Notes: generated by a model not told the origin, from the letters alone. A DNA stretch of 17,433 bases from Gammaproteobacteria bacterium (GCA_018819175.1 JAHJQQ010000040.1:1-17433), one strand, 5' to 3'; counted from the first letter of the stretch, positions 6,474 to 13,573 are shown. Program-made: numbers and translations.

Positions 6474-8615
6474 ATGAACGGCGCATCAACCGCCGTCTGG
6501 CCGGGGCAACCGTATCCGCTCGGTGCCAGCTGGGATGGTGAGGGTGTCAACTTCGCACTGTTTTCCGAATACGCCGACAAGGTCGAACTGTGCCTGTTCG
6601 ATGAACGCGGCCGGCGCGAGACCGCGCGCGTCACCCTGCACTGGCAAACCGATCAGGTGTGGCATTGTTACCTGCCCGAGGCCCGGCCGGGACAGCTGTA
6701 CGGCTATCGAGTGCATGGCCCGTACGATCCCACCCATGGCCATCGCTTCAATCCCAACAAACTGCTGCTCGACCCCTATGCCAAAGACATCGTCGGCCAG
6801 GTGCGCTGGAACGATGCCCTGTTCGGTTACACCATTGGCGGCAAGGCAGAAGACCTGTTGCCCGACCCGCGCAACAGCGCCCACGGCGTGCCCAAATCAC
6901 GCGTGATCGATACCGCGTTCACCTGGGGCGACGATAAGCCGCTGCGCACGCCCTGGCATGAAACCATCATCTATGAACTGCACGTCAAGGGCTTCACCAT
7001 TCATCATCCGGAGGTCCCGTCGCCCTACAAAGGCACCTATGCCGGGCTCGCCACCGAAGCGGTGATCGAGCATTTCAAACTGCTGGGCATCACCGCCGTG
7101 GAACTCATGCCGGTACACAGTTTCATCAGCGACCGTCATCTGGTCGAGCACGGGCTGAGCAATTACTGGGGTTACAACACCATTGGTTATTTCGCCCCGC
7201 ATGGGGATTATTCCGCCAGCGGTGATGTGAACGAGTTCAAGACTATGGTGAAACGGCTGCACTCCAATGGCATCGAAGTCATTCTGGATGTGGTCTACAA
7301 CCATACCGCGGAGGGTAATCATCTCGGTCCCACACTGTGTTTCCGCGGCATCGACAACGTTGCCTACTATCGCCTGATGCCGGGCCAGCAGCGCTACTAC
7401 ATGGACTACACCGGCTGCGGCAACAGCCTGAACATGATGCACCCGCGCGTGTTGCAGTTGATCATGGACAGCCTGCGCTACTGGGTGCAGGAGATGCACA
7501 TCGACGGTTTCCGTTTCGATCTGGCACCGACACTGACCCGCGAGGCGCACGCCGTCGACCGCTTCGGCGCCTTTCTGGATATCGTGCATCAGGACCCGGT
7601 GCTGTCGCGCGTGAAACTCATTGCCGAACCCTGGGACCTGGGCGAGGGCGGCTATCAGGTCGGCAACTTCCCGATCGGCTGGACCGAATGGAATGCCCGC
7701 TATCGCGACACCATGCGCGCCTACTGGAAGGGCGAGGGCAGCCTGATCGGCGAACTGGCCTACCGCATGACCGGTTCCAGTGATCTGTATGAACAAAGCG
7801 GCCGTCGCCCTTATGCCAGCATCAACTTCGTCACCTGTCACGACGGCTTCACCCTGACCGATCTGGTCAGTTACAACGGCAAACACAACAGCGAAAACCT
7901 GGAAGACAACCGCGATGGCGAGAACAATAATCTGAGCTGGAATATGGGTGAGGAGGGACCGGTACCGAAAAACCTGAACATCAACAACGCGCGCCGACAG
8001 CAGAAACGCAACTTCCTGACCACGTTACTGCTGTCGCAAGGCGTGCCCATGCTGCTCGCCGGCGACGAAATGGGCCGCACCCAGAACGGCAACAACAACG
8101 CCTATTGCCAGGACAATGAGATCAGCTGGGTCAATTGGGAAATCGACATCTACGATCAGGAGTTTCTGGAATTCGTGCGCAAGATCATTCGCGTGCGCAA
8201 TGAACATCCGGTGTTCCGGCGCCGCCATTTCTTCCAGGGTCGACACATCAAAGGCGCGAATGTCAAAGACATCGTCTGGCTGCGGCCGGACGGCGAGGAA
8301 ATGACCGACCGCGAATGGAGCCTGTATCACGCCCGCTGCCTGGGCCTGCTGCTGCACGGCGACGCCATCGAAGAACACGACGAACGCGGCCGTAAAATCT
8401 ACGACAGCACCTTCCTGCTGTTGCTCAACGCCGATGCGAAACCACTCAGCTTCCGTATGCCCAGCCATGTCGGCATCGCCCGCTGGGGCGCCGACATCGA
8501 CACTTGCTATGCCAACGGCGAACGCACCGACCGCCGCACCTTCAACACCGGCGAAAGCTACCCCCTGCAGGGCCGTTCCACCGCGTTGCTGCGGCTGATC
8601 AAGAGCCCTCGATAG
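6474..8615 (+). CDS. glgX: Glycogen debranching enzyme GlgX (GH13_11)
   Basis: GlgX hydrolyses alpha-1,6 branches of the limit dextrin left by glycogen phosphorylase. The protein is 713 residues. It has an N-terminal CBM48-like domain starting VWPGQPYPLGASWDGEGVNF, then the GH13 barrel with DVVYNH (272-277), nucleophile Asp349 in GFRFDLAPTL, acid/base Glu385 in AEPWD, and Asp457 in VTCHDGFTL, then a C-terminal beta domain. The HNSENLEDNRDGENNN stretch after Asp457 is typical of GlgX and TreX. I chose ATG 6474 because AAAGGCGG lies 8 bases before it. GTG 6453 would add seven residues and has no obvious binding site. The gene is co-directional with glgB but 1.26 kb away, with the repeat array between them, so shared transcription is uncertain. 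The family is 650-720 residues and all key residues are present. Confidence 0.96.
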   Translation: MNGASTAVWPGQPYPLGASWDGEGVNFALFSEYADKVELCLFDERGRRETARVTLHWQTDQVWHCYLPEARPGQLYGYRVHGPYDPTHGHRFNPNKLLLDPYAKDIVGQVRWNDALFGYTIGGKAEDLLPDPRNSAHGVPKSRVIDTAFTWGDDKPLRTPWHETIIYELHVKGFTIHHPEVPSPYKGTYAGLATEAVIEHFKLLGITAVELMPVHSFISDRHLVEHGLSNYWGYNTIGYFAPHGDYSASGDVNEFKTMVKRLHSNGIEVILDVVYNHTAEGNHLGPTLCFRGIDNVAYYRLMPGQQRYYMDYTGCGNSLNMMHPRVLQLIMDSLRYWVQEMHIDGFRFDLAPTLTREAHAVDRFGAFLDIVHQDPVLSRVKLIAEPWDLGEGGYQVGNFPIGWTEWNARYRDTMRAYWKGEGSLIGELAYRMTGSSDLYEQSGRRPYASINFVTCHDGFTLTDLVSYNGKHNSENLEDNRDGENNNLSWNMGEEGPVPKNLNINNARRQQKRNFLTTLLLSQGVPMLLAGDEMGRTQNGNNNAYCQDNEISWVNWEIDIYDQEFLEFVRKIIRVRNEHPVFRRRHFFQGRHIKGANVKDIVWLRPDGEEMTDREWSLYHARCLGLLLHGDAIEEHDERGRKIYDSTFLLLLNADAKPLSFRMPSHVGIARWGADIDTCYANGERTDRRTFNTGESYPLQGRSTALLRLIKSPR

Positions 8616-8632
8616 CAGCGCCGGATCTGAAT

Positions 8633-8999
8633 GTAGGTCGGGTTAGCGCCGTTTGCGTAACCCGACAAGCGTTGCGCAGTAACACAACACCGTTGTAATG
8701 GTGGTGCCTACCGGCACGCTCGTCGGGTTACGGCGCACACCACGCGCCTAACCCGACCTACATCGATTCAAGGTAGGTCGGGTTAGCGACTCTTGCGTAA
8801 CCCGACAGGCGTTGCGCAGCAACACAACGCTGTGTAAAGGTGTGCCTGACGGCACGCTTGTCGGGTTACGGCGCACACCACGCGCCTAACTCGCCCTACA
8901 TCGGTTCAAGGTAGGTCGGGTTAGCGCCGTTTGCGTAACCCGACAAGCGTTGCGCAGCAACACAACAAATCCGTTAAGGTGTACCTGCCGGTACGCTTG
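8633..8999. repeat. Second array of the three-hairpin element, last copy truncated (subfamily A)
   Basis: Copies at 8633-8761 and 8773-8899, then a partial one from 8911 to about 8999. It begins 17 bases after the glgX stop codon. The two linkers are 11 bp (ATCGATTCAAG and ATCGGTTCAAG), which equal the 28-bp linkers of the first array with 17 internal bases removed. The third copy keeps the left hairpin and a middle hairpin (GTACC/GGTAC instead of GTGCC/GGCAC) but loses the right hairpin after CGCTTG. The following 80 bases (9000-9078) are unrelated and lead into the Fic gene. Confidence 0.9.
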
Positions 9000-9078
9000 G
9001 TGTGGTCAAAGCGTCAGAGTACTTGAAGTAATCGAGGATTAACCTGTAATCAGGTCTCTGCTCCCGCTTATCAATACC

Positions 9079-9666
9079 TCAGGACCGCACAAACGCCAAC
9101 AGCGGATCGATATCACGCCCATCAGCTGCCCGCAATGCTGCAACATAGGCCTGCCGTGTTTCGCTGGCATCGACCAGACTCACACGTCCCCAGGAAAAAC
9201 GCGGCCGATCCAGCGCAACCAACAAAAGGTCGGCGGCCAGACGTGCATGCCGACCATTACCATTGGGGAAGGGATGTATCGCCACCAACCGATGATGAAA
9301 ACGTGCGGCGATTTCATCCGGCGAATAGGTATTGTTGTCGATCCAGAATGCGCAGTCATCAAACAGTTGCCGCAACTCGGTTGGTATTCGATAGGCATCG
9401 ATGCCGAGATTGCGTTCTGTTTGACGAAAACACCCGGCCCAACGCCAGACGCGACCGAACATTCGCTTGTGCAGCGACTTCAAAAACGTCTCAGACAGCA
9501 CTTCGCGTTTGCGGGCAAAGGCCCATTGCTCAGCCTCGAGAATGTTCCCCTGTTCCGCTTCATTCAATTCGCGGCGCAACGCGATGTAGGCGGGGATCAA
9601 TGCCTCTCTTTCTTCCATCGTCAACGGCGTAGCCGCATCATCGGCTTCAAACAACGGATCGCTCAC
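9079..9666 (-). CDS. Fic domain protein, 'mobile mystery protein B' family
   Basis: A 195-residue Fic-fold protein. Residues 131-142 read HPFPNGNGRHAR, a canonical HPFxxGNGR motif with the catalytic His131 intact. Fic enzymes typically transfer AMP or another nucleotide to target proteins. The N-terminal TPLTMEERE and LNEAEQGNI stretches fit the B member of the mobile mystery pair. I chose GTG 9666 (MSDPLFEADD) because GGAGG lies 7 bases before it. The GTG overlaps the TGA of the upstream XRE gene by four bases (GTGA, 9663-9666), indicating translational coupling. A longer start at GTG 9681 would destroy that arrangement. The pair is found in mobile contexts and resembles a toxin-antitoxin operon with regulator first, but toxicity is inference. 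Its 3' end lies close to a truncated palindromic element. Confidence 0.88.
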   Translation of the reverse strand: MSDPLFEADDAATPLTMEEREALIPAYIALRRELNEAEQGNILEAEQWAFARKREVLSETFLKSLHKRMFGRVWRWAGCFRQTERNLGIDAYRIPTELRQLFDDCAFWIDNNTYSPDEIAARFHHRLVAIHPFPNGNGRHARLAADLLLVALDRPRFSWGRVSLVDASETRQAYVAALRAADGRDIDPLLAFVRS

Positions 9667-10133
9667 GTCTCGTCCTCCCACAATGCGGAACTCGACTGCT
9701 CGACCAGTTGACGAACGAGTCGCGTATGCTGTTCGCGTTCATCGTTGACATCCAACGCTTGTGCTTCGAGCGCCATGGTGTGCCGCGTGTCGGCCAGACG
9801 TTTGCTCGCCAACCGTTCTGCACGCGCCTCGACCAGGTTCTCCAGCGGTTGTCGCGGCACCAGCACATACATCAGACGGCAGTCCAACGCCTGCGCCGCG
9901 CGCTCGAGACTCTCGAGCGTGATGGCGCCCTTGGCCTCGGCCTTCTCGATGGCCACCGCCCGCGGCTGACTCACGCCCAGCCGGCGCGCCAGCTGTGCGG
10001 TGGTCATGCCCAGGGCTTCGCGTATGGCCTTGACCCAGCCGCGGGGCGGGCGCGCGAAATCGCCTGAACTGATTAGGCTTTTCAGTCGTTTATCGAGTTG
10101 ACGGCGGGCGGAGCGGCGGTCGTCGGGGCGCAT
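9663..10133 (-). CDS. XRE-family regulator, 'mobile mystery protein A' family
   Basis: A 156-residue DNA-binding protein. Residues about 32-92 form a lambda-repressor-type helix-turn-helix; MTTAQLARRLGVSQPRAVAI is the HTH core. The flanking RPPRGWVKAIREALGM and the tail ADTRHTMALEAQALD are typical of the A member of the mobile mystery pair, which almost always precedes the Fic partner, as it does here. ATG 10133 has AGG 8 bases upstream. The stop codon overlaps the Fic GTG start in GTGA. By analogy with XRE-Fic and other antitoxin-first operons it probably represses its own promoter, and the AT-rich upstream DNA contains plausible operator repeats. It could also modulate Fic activity by binding it. 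Family assignment is firm; role is inferred. Confidence 0.88.
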   Translation of the reverse strand: MRPDDRRSARRQLDKRLKSLISSGDFARPPRGWVKAIREALGMTTAQLARRLGVSQPRAVAIEKAEAKGAITLESLERAAQALDCRLMYVLVPRQPLENLVEARAERLASKRLADTRHTMALEAQALDVNDEREQHTRLVRQLVEQSSSALWEDET

Positions 10134-10142
10134 TTGAATAAC

Positions 10143-10189
10143 CTATATATTATCTAGAAAGATATATTAAATAACATATATATTATCTA
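10143..10189. promoter_or_regulatory. AT-rich control region of the XRE-Fic operon with 13-bp direct repeat
   Basis: TATATATTATCTA occurs exactly at 10144-10156 and again at 10177-10189, a 33-bp offset or about three helical turns. An inverted repeat TATCT/AGATA (10151-10155 and 10160-10164) sits inside the first half. The region 10134-10230 is far more AT-rich than the genes on either side. It lies 10 to 55 bases upstream of the XRE start, where the promoter and an autoregulatory operator would be expected. The remaining bases to 10390 show only the 17-bp repeat listed separately. Confidence 0.5.
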
Positions 10190-10307
10190 TATTCAAGTAA
10201 ATAATAACTTATAGATTATATTAAACATGTCGGCCCATTGCGGAATAACCGGCATATCAGCACCAAATGCGGTAGCTTCCGACATATCAAGCCGCCTGGT
10301 CTGAGCG

Positions 10308-10324
10308 CGACAGCGAAACCCGGG
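10308..10324. repeat. 17-bp direct repeat, left copy
   Basis: CGACAGCGAAACCCGGG, repeated exactly at 10855-10871 in the same orientation. The two copies bracket the NTF2-like gene (10391-10801). Confidence 0.6.
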
Positions 10325-10390
10325 CTACTAAACTGCCAGGTTACAGAATCAAGCACGCTCACCCCCTGATCCTTATCCGAATGGAACATC

Positions 10391-10801
10391 ATGCCCAACA
10401 AGAAGCTGACATTGAAAACACCTGATGAGGCGGAGGCGGTCTTCTACGAGGCCTTCAGTCATTGCGACACGGACGTCATGTCCGCTTTGTGGGCGGACGG
10501 GAACGTGGTCTGCGTGCATCCGGGGTCCGGCGCCATCGTCGGGCATGCCAATGTCGCGCGAAGTTGGGCGCATATCTTCAGCAACGCACAACCGCCCGCC
10601 ATTAAATTCTCGGTCGAGAAACGACTGAACTCGGATGACCTTGCCGTGCATATCGTGTACGAGGAAATCGGTGCAGGCGGGGACGCGGTGGCGCGAGTGC
10701 TGGCCACGAATGTCTATCAGAAATACGCGCAAGGCTGGCTGATGGTGGAACATCACGCCTCGGTTGTTCCCAACCGTTCACATGCGCAAACGATTCAGTA
10801 A
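10391..10801 (+). CDS. NTF2/SnoaL-like fold protein (DUF4440/YybH-type)
   Basis: A 136-residue protein with the pattern of the NTF2-like superfamily. An N-terminal helix (TPDEAEAVFYEAFSHCD, about 10-26) is followed by VMSALWADGNVVCVHPGSGAIVGHANVARSW, where the WADGxVVxVHPG stretch is typical of SnoaL-like/SgcJ-type proteins. C-terminal strands follow, including ATNVYQKYAQGWLMVEHHAS. Members include small enzymes, binding proteins and stress proteins, so no substrate can be given. The length is normal and I see no defect. The ATG has only a weak binding site (TGGAAC). The gene stands alone, pointing away from the XRE-Fic operon, flanked by exact 17-bp direct repeats. Confidence 0.8.
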   Translation: MPNKKLTLKTPDEAEAVFYEAFSHCDTDVMSALWADGNVVCVHPGSGAIVGHANVARSWAHIFSNAQPPAIKFSVEKRLNSDDLAVHIVYEEIGAGGDAVARVLATNVYQKYAQGWLMVEHHASVVPNRSHAQTIQ

Positions 10802-10854
10802 ACGCGTGCGATGAGACAAAAGGGCAGATACGTAGGCACCTAGCCAGTGTTGAA

Positions 10855-10871
10855 CGACAGCGAAACCCGGG
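10855..10871. repeat. 17-bp direct repeat, right copy
   Basis: This is an exact copy of 10308-10324, 547 bp downstream of the first, just past the NTF2-like gene. The DNA from here to 10995 shows no gene. Confidence 0.6.
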
Positions 10872-10995
10872 AGTCATTTGCCTGCAACCGCATAGTCCCG
10901 CCCCTGAAACGGGCCGCAGGTATGAATGACAGGCTGCGGTTACAGTGCGCGCAACAGCTGTTTGAATTCTGCCATCGCGCAGAGAAAACTTACCC

Positions 10996-11179
10996 GTCAT
11001 AGTGAGGAGCGAAGCGACGTGGCATAAGCGAGCTTGCGAGCACAGAACGCCCACAGATCGTCCCGGAATGAGCGTGGCGAATAATCTCAACCCTCACCCT
11101 CATTGCGAGCATAGCGCGGCAATCTCCAACCGACTGATTCTGCACTACGAGATTCCCACCCTACAGTCGCAAAGACGAC
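10996..11179. repeat. Degenerate family-2 (GTCATTGCGAG-type) element, composite
   Basis: The region begins GTCATAGTGAGGAGCGAAG and shares the interior of the 13942-14081 copy, including AAGCGAGCTTGCGAGC and GCGAATAATCTC. A second internal end lies at about 11099-11127 (CATTGCGAGCATAGCGCGG), and it finishes GTCGCAAAGACGAC. It looks like two overlapping or nested copies that have both diverged. Confidence 0.65.
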
Positions 11180-11252
11180 GGAGCAGACGGGTCTGTTCTG
11201 AGCGGTTTCAAACCGTAACTCACTGATTAATAAAAATAGATAACGTAGACTG

Positions 11253-11302
11253 TTGACAATGTAGCAGGTCAGATTGACAATCAATCTATCGTTGATTGAC
11301 AA
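11253..11302 (+). promoter_or_regulatory. Promoter with three TTGACAA iterons ahead of the GHKL/DUF4325 regulator gene
   Basis: TTGACAA occurs at 11253-11259, 11274-11280 and 11296-11302, so starts are 21 and 22 bp apart, about two helical turns each. The first can act as a perfect -35 (TTGACA) with GACAAT as a -10 exactly 17 bases later (11276-11281). That would start transcription near 11288. The second and third copies also form an imperfect inverted repeat, TTGACAATCAAT against GTTGATTGACAA. The arrangement suggests an operator on which a winged-helix protein, perhaps the gene's own product, could bind over the start site. Confidence 0.5.
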
Positions 11303-11313
11303 AGTGGCTGCTC

Positions 11314-12333
11314 ATGCATGACAAAGATACCCTCCGCCGCCGAGCCTTGACGCTGATTGCCGCCGATGGCCAGGGCGTCGCCGCGCGGCTGGCGGACGAG
11401 TTCGGGCTGTCCCGGCAGGCGGCCAATGTCCATTTGCAGGCCCTGCTTCGAGAGGGCCTGGTCGAGGCCGAGGGCCAGACGCGGGCGCGGGTGTATCGGT
11501 TGGCGACGCTTGGCGAGACCGTGCGCCGGTATGACCGCGAGGGTCTGCGGGAGGATATCGTCTGGCGGGAAGTGTTCGCGCCGGAGGTCGACGCGCTGCC
11601 GGAGAACGTGCGCGACATCTGGCACTATGGCGTGACCGAGATGGTCAACAATGCCATCGACCACTCGGGCTCGGCACAGGTCGAGGTCGGGGTACGCCGC
11701 AATGCGGTGTTCACCGATGGCTGGGTGGCGGACGAAGGTGTGGGCATCTTTCTCAAGATTCAGCGCGCGTTGAATCTCTACGATCCACGCGAGGCCATTC
11801 TCGAACTGGCCAAGGGCAAGTTGACCACAGACCCCGTCAACCATTCCGGCGAGGGTATTTTTTTCGCGTCCAAGGTGTTCGACGCCTACGACATCCGCTC
11901 CGGACGACTGCATTTCATGCACGATTACGGCGAGCTGGATGTGCTGATGGAACGACCCGCCGATGCGCCGGGGACGCTGGTGCTGATGCGGTTGGACAAC
12001 GACAGTCCGCGTGTGATGAAAAAAGTGTTTGACGAGTTCGCAGCACCGGAGGATTACACCTTCGCGAAAACGGTGGTGCCGGTGCGGCTGGCGCAGTATG
12101 AGGGCGAGAAGCTGGTGTCGCGCTCGCAGGCCAAGCGCCTGTATCAACGCTTCGAACGCTTCCGTCATGTGGTGCTGGATTTCGAGGAGGTCGCGGAGAT
12201 CGGCCAGGCGTTCGCGGATGAATTGTTTCGTGTGTTCGTGACGGCGCATCCGACCGTAGATCTGGCGCCGATCAACATGACCGAGGCGGTCGCGCAGATG
12301 GTGAGTCGCGCGCGGGCGCGACCGGACGCATGA
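11314..12333 (+). CDS. Winged-helix / GHKL ATPase / DUF4325 (STAS-like) fusion regulator
   Basis: A 339-residue three-domain protein. Residues about 4-66 form a winged helix-turn-helix (VAARLADEFGLSRQAANVHL). A GHKL/HATPase_c domain follows (about 100-230): the N-box TEMVNNAIDHS (Glu109, Asn113), the G1 box ADEGVGIF (Asp140) and the G2 box HSGEGIFF (177-184). A DUF4325 domain ends the protein (about 250-330), with VVLDFEEVAEIGQAFADELF. There is no histidine phosphoacceptor domain, receiver or membrane segment, so it is not a sensor kinase. GHKL plus STAS-like domains recall SpoIIAB-SpoIIAA partner switching, here joined in one chain to a DNA-binding domain; this mechanism is inference. ATG 11314 is preferred. 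TTG 11296 would add six residues but lies inside an iteron. Only 36 bases separate it from a HEPN pseudogene that probably shared its operon. Confidence 0.85.
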   Translation: MHDKDTLRRRALTLIAADGQGVAARLADEFGLSRQAANVHLQALLREGLVEAEGQTRARVYRLATLGETVRRYDREGLREDIVWREVFAPEVDALPENVRDIWHYGVTEMVNNAIDHSGSAQVEVGVRRNAVFTDGWVADEGVGIFLKIQRALNLYDPREAILELAKGKLTTDPVNHSGEGIFFASKVFDAYDIRSGRLHFMHDYGELDVLMERPADAPGTLVLMRLDNDSPRVMKKVFDEFAAPEDYTFAKTVVPVRLAQYEGEKLVSRSQAKRLYQRFERFRHVVLDFEEVAEIGQAFADELFRVFVTAHPTVDLAPINMTEAVAQMVSRARARPDA

Positions 12334-12369
12334 CAGCAGGCGTATAACAAGAGCAGCAGGGGAAAAGAG

Positions 12370-12733
12370 ATAGCCATCAGCAATCACGAACGCGTCGGCA
12401 GGGCGCTGGAGTTTCTCCGGGCCGGGCTGACGCCTTTCGTCGAACACGAGTTCAAATCGAAATACGGCGAGAGCTGGGCGCATGAGGTGCGCGATGTGCT
12501 CTCCGATACCCGGCTGGGTGTTGGTGGTTATGGACCGCAAGTGGGGCGACGTCTTCCGCCAGACGCTGGGCAAGACCGAGCGCAGTCTGGTGAATGAGCT
12601 GATCGCGGTGCGCAACTAGTGGGTGCATCAGAAGACGTTCTCGAGCGACGACACCTATCGTGCGCTGGATTCGGCGGGGCGCCTGCTGACCGCGATTGCC
12701 GCCCCTGAATCCGGTGAAGTCGAAAAGATGAAG
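12370..12733 (+). pseudogene. Decayed N-terminal fragment of a Swt1-type HEPN domain protein
   Basis: Conceptual translation from 12373 gives ISNHERVGRALEFLRAG, then FKSKYGESWAHEVRDVLSDT in the same frame. It shifts frame near 12518-12526 and continues as VVMDRKWGDVFRQTLGKTER and DDTYRALDSAGRLLTAIAAP, ending in EKMK. This matches the N-terminal Swt1-like HEPN region of large DUF499-type ATPases from phage-defence loci, by my recognition. Four lesions are visible: the expected start reads ATA at 12370 after a purine-rich site; roughly 30 bases are missing at the shift; a TAG sits at 12617-12619 where family members have RNRWAHQ; and the rest of the gene is gone, cut off by a family-2 repeat end at 12740. 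HEPN domains are typically RNases or RNA-binding; this copy cannot make a working protein. Confidence 0.75.
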
Positions 12734-12739
12734 GGATAT

Positions 12740-12769
12740 GGGATTGCTGCGCTGCGCTCGTAATGACGG
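12740..12769. repeat. End fragment of a family-2 palindromic element
   Basis: GGGATTGCTGCGCTGCGCTC followed by GTAATGACGG corresponds to the terminal 28 bases of the element (GAGATTGC...GCAATGAC form). It begins 6 bases after the last recognisable codon of the HEPN fragment. From here to 12891 no other feature is visible. Confidence 0.6.
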
Positions 12770-12909
12770 ATTAACTGGATAATCCGGTGTCGCGACAGGC
12801 GCAGAGACATAAACTGTCAATCTGGTGTGCAAAGTAACTGTCGAAGGATCATCCTCTATCGTTATGATCCCGCTATAGCATTGGCAATCGCATGAACGAG
12901 GACACCGAC

Positions 12910-13521
12910 ATGATTCGCTCCATCAGTAAGAACATCCTAACGGGTCTGATCACAATACTGCCCGTGGTCTTGACGCTCTATCTGTTCTACTGGCTGGTCG
13001 TGTCGACCGAATCCTTGTTGGGCGCAATGCTCCGGTTCGCGCTGCCGGACGGACTTTACCGGCCGGGGATGGGTGTGGTTGCTGGCCTGGTGGTGGCCTT
13101 CAGTGCAGGTCTGCTGATGCACGCCTTGGTGGTGCAGCGTCTGTTTGGACTGGCCGAGCGGTTGTTTTCGCGCCTGCCGTTGATCAAGTCGGTGTATTTC
13201 GCGATTCGCGATTTTCTGGATTACTTTTCGCCTGCCAGGAAGAAGGAGTTTGGTCAGGTGGTGGCGGTCACGCTCGGTGATGCCGGCATGCAATTGGTTG
13301 GCTTTGTCACGCAGTCCGATGCGACGCAGCTTCCTAAGGAATTCAGACAGCAGGACAGTGTGCTGGTATATCTGCCCATGAGTTACATGATTGGTGGTTA
13401 CGCTGTCGTGGTGCCACGCAGTGCCGTGCGCCCTCTGGATATGCCCATTGAAGATGCCATGCGCTTCGTTCTCACCGCCGGTGTGACCGGTGAGCATTCG
13501 GCACGTGTTTGGTCGAAGTGA
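12910..13521 (+). CDS. DUF502 family inner-membrane protein
   Basis: A 203-residue membrane protein of the DUF502 family, whose function is unknown. From ATG 12910 there are two hydrophobic spans, about 9-31 (ILTGLITILPVVLTLYLFYW) and 55-77. The family motif RLPLIKSVYFAIRDFLDYF (88-106) follows, then a soluble beta-rich domain with VYLPMSYMIGGYAVVVPRS. The proximity of GAGGA (8 bases upstream) favours 12910. ATG 12892 would add six polar residues and has no good site. The sequence is complete, with no defect. Homologues occur widely in proteobacteria and plants, usually in housekeeping surroundings. It appears to be a single-gene unit, downstream of the HEPN relic and upstream of the nucleotidyltransferase relic. 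Confidence 0.88.
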   Translation: MIRSISKNILTGLITILPVVLTLYLFYWLVVSTESLLGAMLRFALPDGLYRPGMGVVAGLVVAFSAGLLMHALVVQRLFGLAERLFSRLPLIKSVYFAIRDFLDYFSPARKKEFGQVVAVTLGDAGMQLVGFVTQSDATQLPKEFRQQDSVLVYLPMSYMIGGYAVVVPRSAVRPLDMPIEDAMRFVLTAGVTGEHSARVWSK

Positions 13522-13573
13522 TCGTCAGGTTGCACTGAATCGCATTGGGAGTATCTGATTAACGGGTAAGTCG

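Noticed and set aside
5256..6489. Four overlapping minus-strand ORFs of 76-152 codons with repeated peptides such as RRVVCAVTR
   Set aside because: They are translations of the palindromic array; the peptide repeats simply mirror the DNA repeat and no ribosome-binding sites or protein families support them.
6897..7886. 329-codon open frame on the minus strand inside glgX
   Set aside because: It is antisense to GlgX and explained by codon bias of the real gene.
9042..9055. ACCTG/CAGGT hairpin downstream of the Fic gene as a terminator
   Set aside because: The stem is only five base pairs and lacks a T-run in either direction.
10602..11090. 162-codon minus-strand ORF across the NTF2-like gene end and repeat
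   Set aside because: It runs through a repeat element and antisense to a real gene; peptides such as LCSQARLCHVAS are the typical translation of family-2 elements.
11281..12615. 444-codon open frame on the minus strand over the GHKL/DUF4325 gene
   Set aside because: It is antisense to a gene with clear domain motifs, extends across the HEPN relic and has no recognisable domain.
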